A stretch of 64,000 nt of DNA from Chryseotalea sp. WA131a (GCA_025370075.1 CP073016.1:1798001-1862000); one strand, 5' to 3'. Shown: positions 45,230-54,960, numbered from the stretch's first letter. The notes: generated by a model not told the origin, from the letters alone. Made by a program: numbers and translations.

Positions 45230-45370
45230 ATATCGTACTTATACTTCAGTTTCGGAATAAAAAAATCAAACTTTTATTCAAAAACCTTCATCCAAGAAGC
45301 AAACGTTTTTGCGCTCAAGATGAAACAGCCCGCAAATTTAAGAGAATAATTTCTTTGGCCAAATACTGTT

Positions 45371-45402
45371 TTTGGCCAATGAGCACTAAAAATGTACTTT
45401 TG
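45371..45402 (+). promoter_or_regulatory. Promoter of the outer-membrane protein gene
   Basis: TTTG at 45371-45374, 20-nt spacer, TACTTTTG at 45395-45402 (exact TANNTTTG), 19 nt before the ATG at 45422. The direct repeat TTTGGCCAAA / TTTTGGCCAAT at the -33 region (about 45356-45380) could be a regulator site. Confidence 0.65.
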
Positions 45403-45421
45403 CCGTTCAAATTTTAAAACC

Positions 45422-46144
45422 ATGATTCAAAAGGCCTTTGCATTTCTCGTTTGTTTGTCAATTTCACTTTCGGCAGTTAGCCAGGAAACAAAAAAAGCGA
45501 AGCGGCCCGACCTTCCTGGTTCTTTTATTATTGAATTTGGATTCAACACCGCACAAGGCTCTACTCCCGCTAACTTTGATCAAGGGGTGTGGGGTTCGCG
45601 CACACTTAACCTTTATTATCAATACCCGATTCGGTTATGGAAAACGAAATTCAGTTTTAACCCAGCACTGGGCTTAAGTCTTGAACGTTACAAGTTCTCA
45701 AACAATTATACGCTCCCCTCGGTGCCTGAACCAAATGGGCAATATGATTTGAAGAGGATAATTGACATCTATCCCAACTCAAGTCCATCAAAAAGTATGT
45801 TGATCATGAATTACTTCGACTTTATGCCTGTTGAATTACGCTTTGATACTAAGCCTGAAGACTTGGCCCGAAGTATTCATATTTCGGCAGGCTTACGCGT
45901 GGGGTTATTGTTCGACTCACACACCAAAGTTGTATTTGACCAAGGTGGAGAAGAGAAAACGATAAAAGAAAAACAAAAATTTGGGTTGAACACGTTCCGT
46001 TATGGATTGTATGGTCGCGTTGGCATTGGTAATTTTAATCTTTTCTATAATTACAACATTACACCCGTATTTGATGCCGCTACAGCTCCTTCTGGATCTC
46101 AAATGAATACAGCCACCGTTGGTATTTCGCTCAGTGGGTTTTGA
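45422..46144 (+). CDS. outer-membrane beta-barrel protein (porin-like)
   Basis: A 240-residue protein with a signal peptide (MIQKAFAFLVCLSISLSAVS) and alternating amphipathic strands (LNLYYQYPIRLWKTKFSFN, then IHISAGLRVGLLFDSHTKVV), ending in aromatic-Gly (TVGISLSGF). The N-terminal mature part is Lys/Arg-rich. Resembles the PorT-like/outer-membrane beta-barrel group in Bacteroidota; no substrate known. Promoter directly upstream. Confidence 0.82.
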   Translation: MIQKAFAFLVCLSISLSAVSQETKKAKRPDLPGSFIIEFGFNTAQGSTPANFDQGVWGSRTLNLYYQYPIRLWKTKFSFNPALGLSLERYKFSNNYTLPSVPEPNGQYDLKRIIDIYPNSSPSKSMLIMNYFDFMPVELRFDTKPEDLARSIHISAGLRVGLLFDSHTKVVFDQGGEEKTIKEKQKFGLNTFRYGLYGRVGIGNFNLFYNYNITPVFDAATAPSGSQMNTATVGISLSGF

Positions 46145-46162
46145 GGTAATTGGTGTTTAGAT

Positions 46163-46945
46163 TTATTTACCTTGAAAAGCAGGCTTACGTTTTTCTAAAA
46201 ACGCTTGCACACCCTCTTTGTGATCGTGTGTGTCGCCCGCAATCTCTTGCGAATACGCCTCATATTCCAGCATTTCTTCCAATGTTGAGGTACCCGATTT
46301 GTTCAACATCTTTTTAATCAAGCCAATGGCTTTGGTAGGCGCTTTTGCGTAATAATCTGTATAACTTTTTACCGCGCTGTCAAGTTCTACCATGGGAACA
46401 ACTTTATTTACCAAACCAATTTTAAGTGCTTCTGAAGCCAACACTTTGCTGCCCATGCTGCACAATTCAAAAGATTTTGCCATACCCACCAAGCGAGGCA
46501 AAAAATAAGCAGAGCCAGAATCCGGCACGAGTCCGATATTGATGAACACTTCAATCAACGTTGACTCTTCTGCTGCCACGATAACATCGCATGCCAATGC
46601 CATGGAGCAACCTGCACCGGCCGCTACTCCATTCAATCGGCACACAATGGGCTTGGGCAATTGCCGCATGGCCGTGATGATGGGGTTATAGCGCCTATGC
46701 AAAGAATCCAAGAAAGATCGCTTGCCTTGGCTTGCACTGTCCTTTAAATCTTGCCCCGAGCAGAAAGCTTTACCCGCGCCTGTAAGCACAACTACACGCA
46801 CGGCCTCGTCTTTGGCTACTGCTTTCCACGCATCTTGCAACTCGTAGGTGATGCCGTCATTCAATGCGTTGTACACTTCTGGTCTGTTAAGCGTGATGGT
46901 GGCCACGCCATCTGCCACTTGGTAGGTAATGAATTTGAAATCCAT
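46163..46945 (-). CDS. enoyl-CoA hydratase/isomerase (PaaG-like)
   Basis: A 260-residue crotonase-fold enzyme. Oxyanion-hole segments AFCSGQDLKDS and GVAAGAGCSMALACD; active-site Asp in NIGLVPDSGSAYFLPR, which fits PaaG (ring-opening epoxyphenylacetyl-CoA isomerase) or delta3-delta2 isomerases rather than classical hydratases with two Glu. No other paa genes are near, so its pathway is open. ATG 46945 is preferred over a TTG three codons upstream. Confidence 0.88.
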   Translation of the reverse strand: MDFKFITYQVADGVATITLNRPEVYNALNDGITYELQDAWKAVAKDEAVRVVVLTGAGKAFCSGQDLKDSASQGKRSFLDSLHRRYNPIITAMRQLPKPIVCRLNGVAAGAGCSMALACDVIVAAEESTLIEVFINIGLVPDSGSAYFLPRLVGMAKSFELCSMGSKVLASEALKIGLVNKVVPMVELDSAVKSYTDYYAKAPTKAIGLIKKMLNKSGTSTLEEMLEYEAYSQEIAGDTHDHKEGVQAFLEKRKPAFQGK

Positions 46946-46972
46946 ATCAATCAAATTTAGTAAGACAACAAC

Positions 46973-47590
46973 TTAAAAAAGCAACATAATACCACTAAAC
47001 CCAATCACAAAACCAACCAATGCACCATGCAGCACTTCGCGCAACGTGTGGGCACCCAAAACCAATCTGGCTGACATAACCAATCCGGCCAACGCAATCA
47101 AAACTACGGTAGGTAGTAACAGCGTGGGCTCATCCTGTGCTTTGTTTAGCGGCAACAATATGCCTACACCACCCGCCATGGCAATGCTGTGTATGCTGAT
47201 CTTGGAAAAAAAAGTAAAAATGAGCGAGGCCAACACCAACACGAAAATGATGAACATCAACTTATTGAAATCGTTGCTGAAGGGTAACTTGTAATAAAAA
47301 AGAAATGCGACCAGTCCATAAATAATGGTGATCAGTGTAAATGGAAACAACCGTTCTTCGCGCGAGTCGAGTGTAAGCGACCGAATGGTTTTGAACGAAC
47401 GAAGCATAATCAAATTAATAACCGGCATGAGAAATGTAAACACAAATACAAATGCTGCTACATACGTCAATTTTCGTTGATCAATTTTTAACATGCCCGG
47501 AAGAAAATATCCCAGCACTAAAACCAAATAAGTTGAAAGCAATAAGGGATGAAAAACGATTGAAACAACTTGTGCTGCACGTTTCACCAT
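46973..47590 (-). CDS. PAP2-like integral membrane protein
   Basis: A 205-residue protein with five or six hydrophobic helices. The C-terminal motif SARLVLGAHTLREVLHGAL resembles the last PAP2 motif (SR-x5-H-x3-D/E) of membrane lipid phosphatases, although the first catalytic KxxxxxxRP motif is not obvious. It overlaps rpoN by one base, so the two are co-transcribed. Function uncertain. Confidence 0.75.
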   Translation of the reverse strand: MVKRAAQVVSIVFHPLLLSTYLVLVLGYFLPGMLKIDQRKLTYVAAFVFVFTFLMPVINLIMLRSFKTIRSLTLDSREERLFPFTLITIIYGLVAFLFYYKLPFSNDFNKLMFIIFVLVLASLIFTFFSKISIHSIAMAGGVGILLPLNKAQDEPTLLLPTVVLIALAGLVMSARLVLGAHTLREVLHGALVGFVIGFSGIMLLF

Positions 47591-49065
47591 CAGATTTCTT
47601 TTCTAAGTCTCGCCACCGGTATGTTCAATTGTTCGCGGTATTTGGCCACGGTGCGCCTAGCAATGTTGTACCCTTTCTCGTTGAGCAAGTCTTCTAGCTT
47701 ATCATCTGGAAAAGGTTTGCTTTTGTCTTCACTCTCAATCAAGTCTTTGATAATCTGTTTCACCTCGCGGCTACTTACTTCTTCTCCCGAATCGGTGGCA
47801 ATGCCTTCTGAGAAAAAATATTTCAGCGGATAAATACCGAAATCGGTTTGCACGGTTTTGCTGCTGGCCACACGACTCACAGTCGAGATATCCATGCCAA
47901 TGATTTGCGCAATGTCTTTCAGGATCATCGGCCTAAGTTTCGTTTCATCGCCTTCCAAAAAATAATCGTATTGAAAATCAATGATGGCGCGCATGGTTCG
48001 GAGCAAGGTGTGCTGGCGTTGCTTGATAGCATCGATAAACCACTTGGCTGAATCTAACTTCTGCTTCACAAAGGATACAGCTTCTTTGAGCTTGCGATCT
48101 TTCTTGTCGCTCTTTTCATAGGCTTGCATCATATTCGAATACGAGCGGCTGATGCGAAGCTCTGGTGCATTTCTTGAGTTTAGCGAAAGCTCGAGTTTGC
48201 CGTTGTTGTTCACCAAAATAAAATCTGGAATAACGTATTGGTTTTTCACCATCCCGGACGTCATCTCTCCGCCTGGCTTGGGGTTTAGCCGAACAATCAA
48301 TTCAATGGCATCTTTAATGTAGTCCTCATCATCCAAATCCAATTTCTTCAAAATTTTTGAATAATGTTTTTTGGTGAACTCTTCGTAGCATTCGCTTAAC
48401 ACACGCTTGGCCACTATTACATCCACATCTTGCCCATCGTCCATCCGCTCCAACTGAAGCAACAAGCACTCTTGCAAGTTGCGAGCCGCAATACCCGATG
48501 GATCAAAGGATTGTATTTTTTTTAAAATCCCTTCTACTTCCTCTAATGTGGTTTCAATGCCTTGAGAAAAGGCTAAGTCATTTACAATTGATTCTAACTC
48601 TCTGCGGATGTAGCCATCACCTTCAATGCTGCCCACCAACTGTTTGCCGATAATGGTTTGCCGCTCATCCAATCCCAAAAAACCGAGCTGTGTAAGCAAG
48701 GTTTCGTGCAATGAGGTGCCCATGGCCATCGGCATTTCGCGCTCTTCCTCATCATCATGTTCCACTTGCGTTTTATAACTGGCATAGTCATCGTCACGCA
48801 AATAATCATCAATATCAAGCTCTTCGTTCTTGTCTTCTTTCTCAGGTTCGGGTTCGTCTGTGGTTGGCTCTTCTTGCTCTACCTCAGTGGGTGTTTCATC
48901 AGGCCCTTCCTCCTCTTCGCCCTGCTCCAATACGGGGTTTAACTCCAACTCTTCCTCAATTCGTGCTTCTAGCTCAGCGGTGGGCACTTGCAATAGCTTA
49001 ATAAACTGTATCTGCTGAGGAGATAGTTTTTGTTGTAATGACTGATTTAGTCCGAGACGCTGCAT
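47590..49065 (-). CDS. rpoN: RNA polymerase sigma-54 factor
   Basis: A 491-residue sigma factor. N-terminal region I is Gln/Leu-rich (LNQSLQQKLSPQQIQFIKLL). An acidic region II follows with runs of Glu/Asp (residues about 55-115). Core-binding region, then the -12 helix-turn-helix (ILKDIAQIIGMDISTVSRVA) and the RpoN box ARRTVAKYREQL near the C-terminus, which recognises the -24 element. It needs bEBP activators, none of which are in this window. A good vegetative promoter lies upstream. Confidence 0.96.
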   Translation of the reverse strand: MQRLGLNQSLQQKLSPQQIQFIKLLQVPTAELEARIEEELELNPVLEQGEEEEGPDETPTEVEQEEPTTDEPEPEKEDKNEELDIDDYLRDDDYASYKTQVEHDDEEEREMPMAMGTSLHETLLTQLGFLGLDERQTIIGKQLVGSIEGDGYIRRELESIVNDLAFSQGIETTLEEVEGILKKIQSFDPSGIAARNLQECLLLQLERMDDGQDVDVIVAKRVLSECYEEFTKKHYSKILKKLDLDDEDYIKDAIELIVRLNPKPGGEMTSGMVKNQYVIPDFILVNNNGKLELSLNSRNAPELRISRSYSNMMQAYEKSDKKDRKLKEAVSFVKQKLDSAKWFIDAIKQRQHTLLRTMRAIIDFQYDYFLEGDETKLRPMILKDIAQIIGMDISTVSRVASSKTVQTDFGIYPLKYFFSEGIATDSGEEVSSREVKQIIKDLIESEDKSKPFPDDKLEDLLNEKGYNIARRTVAKYREQLNIPVARLRKEI

Positions 49066-49082
49066 GCTATTGGTTTGACCCT

Positions 49083-49112
49083 CAAATTTACATCATTGAA
49101 GTCGTAAGCAAA
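49083..49112 (-). promoter_or_regulatory. rpoN promoter
   Basis: Minus strand: TTTG (49112-49109), 18-nt spacer, TAAATTTG (49090-49083), an exact TANNTTTG, 17 nt before the rpoN ATG at 49065. Confidence 0.65.
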
Positions 49113-49137
49113 ATCGCAGCCAGAAAAAAGAGAAAGA

Positions 49138-49178
49138 TTTTAAATTTTAGATTTGGGATTTTAGATTTTAGATTTGCA
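49138..49178. repeat. Word repeat (TTTTAGATTTT type)
   Basis: Imperfect tandem copies of ATTTTAGATTT between the divergent rpoN and asnS genes, followed to about 49260 by copies of CAATGACTAA/ATTGACTATTAACTAA. No gene in 49113-49276 apart from the rpoN promoter region. Confidence 0.5.
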
Positions 49179-49276
49179 GGCATTGTGATCAGTCAATAGG
49201 CGATGGTAATGCGTTAATTGACCAATGACTAAAGAACTATTGACTATTAACTAATTTCAACTGATTAAAGACCAAG

Positions 49277-50713
49277 ATGAAACGAACAAAGATAAAAGAA
49301 CTGCTTTCTGCCTTGCCCAGCGGCCAAATTGTAAAAGCCCAGGGTTGGGTGCGCACTTTTCGCAACAATCAGTTTATTTCCATAAATGATGGTTCTACTA
49401 TCAATAATTTACAAGCTGTTGTCGGATTGAATAGCCTTGAGGAATCAAACTTAAAAAGAATAACTTCAGGAGCTTGCATTTCCATCGTTGGAGAATTGAT
49501 TCCTTCATTAGGCAAAGGTCAAGCTATAGAAGTAAAAGTTACTCAACTTGATATTTTAGGAGATAGCGATCCTGAAAAGTATCCTTTGCAATTAAAAAAT
49601 AAACCAAGTCTAGAATATCTGCGCGAAATTGCCCACTTGCGAGGCCGCACCAATACCATCAGTGCGGTGATGCGTGTGCGCCATGCGATGGCGTTTGCCA
49701 TTCATCAATTCTTTAATGACCGTGGGTTTACTTATATCCATACCCCTATTATCACCGGCTCGGATGCCGAAGGTGCTGGCGATATGTTTCGTGTAACCAC
49801 GCTTGATGTCAACAACCCTCCTCGCAATGAGCAAGGTCACATCAACCACAAAGAAGATTTTTTTGGAAAGGAAACGAACTTGACTGTTTCCGGGCAATTG
49901 GAGGGTGAAACCTATGCCTTGGCGTTGGGAGATATTTACACGTTTGGGCCAACCTTTCGTGCCGAAAATTCTAACACTACACGCCACTTGGCGGAGTTTT
50001 GGATGATTGAGCCAGAGATGGCTTTTTACGATATTCAAGACAACATGCAGTTGGCCACCGATCTATTGCAATACTTGGTTCGCTATGCACTCACCAACTG
50101 CGTGGATGACTTAGAGTTTTTAAACAAACGTGCGTTGGAAGAAGACGCCACCAAACCGCAAGAGCAACGCAACGAATTGAGTTTATTGGACCGATTAAAG
50201 TTTGTGGTCGAAAATGATTTCCAGCGGCTAAGCTACACCGAAGCCATCGACATTCTAAAAAACTCAAACCCCAACAAGAAAAAGAAGTTTCAATACCTGG
50301 TGGAGCAATGGGGCGTTGATTTGCAATCGGAGCACGAGCGCTACTTGGTGGAGAAACATTTTAAGAAGCCTGTTATTCTCTACAACTATCCGAAAGACAT
50401 CAAAGCCTTTTACATGCGCCAAAACGATGATGGAAAAACCGTTGCCGCAATGGATGTTCTCTTTCCTGGAATTGGAGAAATCATAGGCGGCTCGCAGCGC
50501 GAAGAGCGATACGATAACTTATTGAAACGTGTGCAAGAAATGAATCTGCCCGAAAAAGATTTGTGGTGGTATTTGGAGTTGCGCAAGTTTGGTTCTGCAC
50601 CACACGCAGGTTTTGGATTGGGCTTCGAGCGATTGATTTTGTTTGTAACCGGCATGACCAACATCCGCGATGTGATTCCCTTCCCAAGGTTCCCGAAGAG
50701 TGCGGAGTTTTGA
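49277..50713 (+). CDS. asnS: asparaginyl-tRNA synthetase
   Basis: A 478-residue class IIb synthetase that charges tRNA-Asn. N-terminal OB-fold (GQIVKAQGWVRTFRNNQFIS), class II motif 2 in FRAENSNTTRHLAEFWMIEP, and motif 3 GFGLGFERLILFVTGM near the C-terminus, ending with the conserved NIRDVIPFPRFP. Length is standard. Confidence 0.97.
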   Translation: MKRTKIKELLSALPSGQIVKAQGWVRTFRNNQFISINDGSTINNLQAVVGLNSLEESNLKRITSGACISIVGELIPSLGKGQAIEVKVTQLDILGDSDPEKYPLQLKNKPSLEYLREIAHLRGRTNTISAVMRVRHAMAFAIHQFFNDRGFTYIHTPIITGSDAEGAGDMFRVTTLDVNNPPRNEQGHINHKEDFFGKETNLTVSGQLEGETYALALGDIYTFGPTFRAENSNTTRHLAEFWMIEPEMAFYDIQDNMQLATDLLQYLVRYALTNCVDDLEFLNKRALEEDATKPQEQRNELSLLDRLKFVVENDFQRLSYTEAIDILKNSNPNKKKKFQYLVEQWGVDLQSEHERYLVEKHFKKPVILYNYPKDIKAFYMRQNDDGKTVAAMDVLFPGIGEIIGGSQREERYDNLLKRVQEMNLPEKDLWWYLELRKFGSAPHAGFGLGFERLILFVTGMTNIRDVIPFPRFPKSAEF

Positions 50714-50862
50714 CTTTGATTCAATGATTTCTATGATGTAATTGATTGGTTATTGTGCCCAGAAGAAATCATAAGAATCAAATAAATCACAAACTAATTA
50801 GTGCGTAGACTTTAACAACCCTCGCAAATATTAATTCGAATTACCATCAAAGTTCTGACAAT

Positions 50863-51402
50863 ATGGAAACCATTGAACTTTCAGGCATTATTGGAATGAT
50901 TGCATTGGCTGCGCTGGCAGCTAACTTTTTTGTAGGGATTTTTATTTGGTCGAAGCAAGAATTTAAACTGCCTTACGGGATTTCTTTTTTACAACTCCAT
51001 AAGTTCACGGGCTATTCGGCCGCCATCGCGATTTTGTTGCACATTGTGTTGATTCCCCTCGACCCCAAATCAGGCTTTACATGGGGAGATTTATTGTTGC
51101 CCGCTTGGACCAAACACCAACCGTTGGCAAACACCTTTGGCTCTGTTGCTTTCTATTTGATTGGTGTGGTAGTGATCAGTTCGTACTACAAAGACAAAAT
51201 AAAATCTAAAATGTGGCGCACGCTCCATTTCTTGAGCTACTTCGCTGTCATCCCACTTGTTCTTCACAGCGTTATCACAGATCCCAAACTTGAAGATCGG
51301 CCTATCGATTGGTTTGATGCAGAGAAGTTGTTTGTAATTGCGTGTTGTGTTGCGATTGTTGGATTATCGACCTATCGATTTTTTGTTGTCAAGAAAAATT
51401 GA
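50863..51402 (+). CDS. ferric-reductase-like (YedZ/cyt b561-type) membrane protein
   Basis: A 179-residue protein with five or six helices. Paired His in LQLHKFTGYSAAIAILLHIV and LHFLSYFAVIPLVLHSVI are spaced like the haem ligands of ferric-reductase-like transmembrane domains. It has no flavin domain. Probably a haem b electron carrier in the inner membrane; its partner is unknown. Separate transcription unit between asnS and the convergent Usp gene. Confidence 0.8.
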   Translation: METIELSGIIGMIALAALAANFFVGIFIWSKQEFKLPYGISFLQLHKFTGYSAAIAILLHIVLIPLDPKSGFTWGDLLLPAWTKHQPLANTFGSVAFYLIGVVVISSYYKDKIKSKMWRTLHFLSYFAVIPLVLHSVITDPKLEDRPIDWFDAEKLFVIACCVAIVGLSTYRFFVVKKN

Positions 51403-51458
51403 AAAGTTTCCAGTTTTTTGTAGCAAGTTGTCAGTGCCAACCAAAAAAGACAAACCAA

Positions 51459-52289
51459 TTACTTCCTCTTAATCGCCAACAACGGGATTGTGCCCAGGTA
51501 AGCTAGCGTGCGTGTCACGCTTTTAGCAAAAAGTTTTTCTTCCAAACTTAATTTATGCGTGAACGTGGTGAGCAAGTCAGCCTTGGTTTCTTTAATGTAA
51601 GAATCGATAGCGGTTGGAATATCTTCTTCCAAAATCAATTTGAAATCGATCTTACCATAATTGGATTTTTTGATCATCGCCTCCACAGATAATTTTGAGG
51701 CCTCTACCCTCTTGTCCATGGCGCCCACCACGTGAATCATGTGTACGTGTGAATCATAGATTTTGGCAAACTCTAAAACAATGTCCAACTCCTTTTGCGT
51801 ATCCTTCAAATCAGAAGCATAAACGATCTTTTCTAAGTTTTTAAATTTTGCAAATTCGGGAATAGCCAACACAGGCACCGGGCTATCGTCAATCACCGAA
51901 ACGGTAGTGCCACCCAAGCGGGCTTTCTTCATTGCCGAAGCACCGCGCGAACCCATGGCCACAATATTGGTTTTATTTTTTTCGGTATATCGTTTCACCA
52001 TATCGGCTACGGTATGCGCTCGAATGGCTTTAAATTCAATTGCATAGTCGCCTTTTATTATGCTTTTGAGTTCTGAAATCAAGGCCGCCCCTTCTTCTTC
52101 AGAAACCTGAACCAATGCTTTTTCTATTTGCTTCATGCGCAAATTAGCTTTGGGCACTCCATCAAATCGGATGATATTCAATATGGTAAACTCGGCCTTT
52201 ACGGTGGTGCCCAATCGAATAGCGTATTCGATGGCCACTTTTGATAAAGGAGTAAAATCGGTAAGCAACACAATTTTGGGTACTGACAT
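51459..52289 (-). CDS. tandem-domain universal stress protein (UspA family)
   Basis: A 276-residue protein with two Usp folds. First domain starts KIVLLTDFTPLSKVAIEYAI and has the nucleotide-loop-like GSRGASAMKKARLGG then a TTVSVI stretch. Second starts EKIVYASDLKDTQKELDIVL and has a weaker loop (TFTHKLSLEEKLFAKSVTR). ATP binding is likely only in the first. Role in stress survival is inferred from the family. Confidence 0.9.
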   Translation of the reverse strand: MSVPKIVLLTDFTPLSKVAIEYAIRLGTTVKAEFTILNIIRFDGVPKANLRMKQIEKALVQVSEEEGAALISELKSIIKGDYAIEFKAIRAHTVADMVKRYTEKNKTNIVAMGSRGASAMKKARLGGTTVSVIDDSPVPVLAIPEFAKFKNLEKIVYASDLKDTQKELDIVLEFAKIYDSHVHMIHVVGAMDKRVEASKLSVEAMIKKSNYGKIDFKLILEEDIPTAIDSYIKETKADLLTTFTHKLSLEEKLFAKSVTRTLAYLGTIPLLAIKRK

Positions 52290-52375
52290 AGCGGTATAGA
52301 GTTATTTTCAAAAATAAACCATTCGCAAGCAGTAAAAAAGTGATTAAGGATGTAAATTTCGGGATGCTTAACTCC

Positions 52376-53596
52376 ATGAAAAATAGCCTAATTCTTACCC
52401 TACTTCTATTGACCGCCAGCGTAACACTTTGCGCACAAGCCTCTTCTAAAAATATCATTACCCACATTAGGGTATTGGCCAACGACTCGCTGGAAGGTAG
52501 AGGCACTGGCACGGCAGGCGAAAGACTAGCGATGGCCTATATTCAATCGCAATGGAAAGAAATGAAATTGATTCCCAAAGGGGATGGAAAAAGCTATTCG
52601 CAAAAATTCAGTTTCAAATCTGGCACACACGGCACAGGTAAAGAAGGCACGAGCTACAACTTAGTTGGCTACATCGATAACCGAGCTGTCAATACCATTA
52701 TCATTGGTGCACACTACGATCACTTGGGGTTGGGTATGGAGAGTGGTTCGCTGGACGCCAACCCACAAAACAAAATCCATAACGGTGCAGATGACAATGC
52801 TTCGGGTGTTGCAGGGGTTTTGGAATTGGCTCGCCATTTTCAAACAAATAGAATTAAAGAGGCTTACAATTTTTTGTTTCTATGTTTTAGTGGTGAGGAG
52901 TTGGGTTTGTACGGCTCCAAGTATTTTACCGAAAACCCAACCATCGATTTAAGAAAGGCAAACTTTATGATAAATTTAGACATGGTTGGACGCTTAAATC
53001 CCGATTCTAAAAATCTAACCGTAAGCGGATCGGGCACCAGTGCTGCGTTTGAGCCTTTGTTAAAAAGTTTATCAAACGATAAAGTCCAAATTAAAACTGA
53101 TTCATCGGGCATGGGTCCCTCCGACCATACTTCATTTTATCTAAAAAACATTCCGGTACTTCATTTCTTCACAGGTTCGCATAGCGATTACCACAAACCG
53201 ACTGACGACTGGGACAAGATTAATGCAGAGGGCGAAAAAGAATTGCTGAATGTTATCATTCGGTTAGTTGAAAAATTGGAGAAGCAGCCCAAGCTTTCTT
53301 TCTTACCTACCAAAAATAAATCGATGAGCTCTTCACGCTCTTTTAAAGTTACCATGGGGGTGATGCCAAGCTATTCTTCATCCGAAGAAGGATTGAAAGT
53401 AGATGGTGTAAGTGAAGGCAAGCCAGCGCAAAAGGCCGGGATACAAACAGGAGATTTAATCATGCAAATTGGCGATTTTAAAATCAAAGACATACAAGCT
53501 TATATGGACGCTTTGGGTAAATTTGAAAAAGGACAAACTGTGCCAGTGAAGTTGAAGCGGGGAAATGAGATGGTAGTGGTGAATGTTACTTTTTAA
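52376..53596 (+). CDS. M28-family zinc aminopeptidase with PDZ domain
   Basis: A 406-residue exported peptidase (signal MKNSLILTLLLLTASVTLCA). M28 ligands in order: GAHYDHLG (His), NGADDNASG (bridging Asp), FSGEELGLYG (catalytic Glu-Glu), NLDMVGRL (Asp) and FFTGSHSDYHKP (His). Residues about 325-403 form a PDZ domain (VSEGKPAQKAGIQTGDLIMQ). Periplasmic, cleaving N-terminal residues from peptides. ATG 52376 fits the signal; an in-frame upstream start would add a non-hydrophobic leader. Confidence 0.93.
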   Translation: MKNSLILTLLLLTASVTLCAQASSKNIITHIRVLANDSLEGRGTGTAGERLAMAYIQSQWKEMKLIPKGDGKSYSQKFSFKSGTHGTGKEGTSYNLVGYIDNRAVNTIIIGAHYDHLGLGMESGSLDANPQNKIHNGADDNASGVAGVLELARHFQTNRIKEAYNFLFLCFSGEELGLYGSKYFTENPTIDLRKANFMINLDMVGRLNPDSKNLTVSGSGTSAAFEPLLKSLSNDKVQIKTDSSGMGPSDHTSFYLKNIPVLHFFTGSHSDYHKPTDDWDKINAEGEKELLNVIIRLVEKLEKQPKLSFLPTKNKSMSSSRSFKVTMGVMPSYSSSEEGLKVDGVSEGKPAQKAGIQTGDLIMQIGDFKIKDIQAYMDALGKFEKGQTVPVKLKRGNEMVVVNVTF

Positions 53597-53677
53597 ATAT
53601 GGTAAGTATGGTTGGTAAGTAGTAAGTGGTATTCTGTATTCAATCTCCCAAATCCTATCTCCCAAATTCTTTTAATT

Positions 53678-54194
53678 ATGAAATAGGAAGGAAGAAGAGA
53701 AATTGATAACGTATATGATCAACGGGGAGGCGGTCGTGGTTTTGGAGGTTTTCCCAGAGGACTATTGACCAAGAATGGACTCGGCACAATCGTCATAGTA
53801 TTAGTGATCAGTTGGCTTACGGGCACCAACCCATTATCGCTGTTAAAGCAAACAGAGGTATTTTCGACCGACCAAACTCGTTATGCACCCGTTACGGGCA
53901 CACCCGAAGAAGAGGAATTAATAATCTTTGTTGCGGTACTACTGGCTTCAACAGAAGATGTATGGCATCAACTAAAAAGCGATTACCGCGATCCGAAGCT
54001 TACGATTTTCAGAGGGCAAACCACAATCCAGTTGCGGAAGTGCTTCTTCATGTCTTCAGAAACAATTTCAAGGCATGGTAAACACAGAATCATTTACGCA
54101 CGGCACATCCGAGCAACGCGTGCGCTGGTTCAAAAAAGGATATTTGGCTGGAGATACAAAAGAAGGGGATACGTTTAGTGCTACTGAGCTTTAG
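53678..54194 (+). pseudogene. broken neutral zinc metallopeptidase gene (YpfJ-like, PF04228)
   Basis: From ATG 53678 the frame reads MK, stop (TAG for the usual Trp), EGRREIDNVYDQRGGGRG, then the conserved membrane segment VIVLVISWLTGTNPLSLL and TPEEEELIIF. After about FRGQTT the frame is lost, and the family C-terminus reappears in another frame (TESFTHGTSEQRVRWFKKGY, end EGDTFSATEL, stop at 54194). The central HExxH zinc site that normally lies between them is deleted. So it has a nonsense codon, a large internal deletion and a frameshift: it is inactive. Confidence 0.85.
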
Positions 54195-54197
54195 TAT

Positions 54198-54227
54198 TTT
54201 GGAAATCCATTTCAACTCTTATTTTTG
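54198..54227 (+). promoter_or_regulatory. Promoter of yebC
   Basis: TTTG (54198-54201), 18-nt spacer, TATTTTTG (54220-54227), an exact TANNTTTG, 25 nt before the yebC ATG. Confidence 0.65.
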
Positions 54228-54252
54228 TCTCCGCTAAAACTAACCAGAACTT

Positions 54253-54960
54253 ATGGGACGCGTATTTGAAAAAAGAAAACATACCATGTTCGCGCGCTTT
54301 GACAAAATGGCCAAGGCTTTCACACGAATTGGAAAGGACATCGCCATGGCCGTAAAAGCCAATGGCCCTAATCCTGATAATAATCCGAAGTTGCGCATGG
54401 CCATACGCAATGCCAAAGGCGCAAACATGCCTAAAGACCGTGTAGATGCGGCCATCAAACGTGCTTCCTCAAAAGACGAAAAAGATTTTCAAGAAATCAT
54501 CTATGAAGGATATGCTCCACATGGCATACCTGTGATTGTAGAATGTGCGACTGACAATCCCACTCGCACCGTTGCCAATATTCGATTGCATTTTTCAAAG
54601 AACGATGGAAGCATGGGCAACTCGGGTTCAGTATCATTTATGTTTGAGCATAAAGGCGTTTTTAAATTCGAACCAAGTAAGTTGAATTTAGATGAACTGG
54701 AGTTGGATTTGATTGATGCTGGCGCGGAAGACATTCAACGCGATGAAGAAGAAACTATCATCTACACCAAGTTTACTGAATTTGGTCACATGGTAAAATT
54801 TTTGGAGTCTAAAAAATTGGAAGCAAAAAGCTCTGAACTTCAATACATACCAACCACTACCAAAGAACTGAATGAAGCCCAACAAGATGATGTTTTAAAA
54901 TGCATTGCCGCCCTGGAAGAAGATGATGACGTGCAGAACGTGTATCATAATTTGGCATAA
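54253..54960 (+). CDS. yebC: YebC/PmpR-family protein
   Basis: A 235-residue protein of the YebC/TACO1 family: RIGKDIAMAVKANGPNPDNN at the start of the helical domain, GANMPKDRVDAAIKRASS, then YEGYAPHGIPVIVECATDNP. Members bind DNA as regulators or help ribosomes through difficult stretches. The family N-terminus usually has GHSKW; here it is MGRVFEKRKHTMFAR, as in the Bacteroidota subgroup. Confidence 0.95.
   Translation: MGRVFEKRKHTMFARFDKMAKAFTRIGKDIAMAVKANGPNPDNNPKLRMAIRNAKGANMPKDRVDAAIKRASSKDEKDFQEIIYEGYAPHGIPVIVECATDNPTRTVANIRLHFSKNDGSMGNSGSVSFMFEHKGVFKFEPSKLNLDELELDLIDAGAEDIQRDEEETIIYTKFTEFGHMVKFLESKKLEAKSSELQYIPTTTKELNEAQQDDVLKCIAALEEDDDVQNVYHNLA

Noticed and set aside
45156..45235. 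tRNA read on the plus strand
   Set aside because: Only the minus strand gives a proper anticodon stem, T loop and acceptor pairing.
49138..49260. CRISPR array
   Set aside because: The repeats are about 10 nt, directly abutting and degenerate, with no unique spacers and no cas genes.
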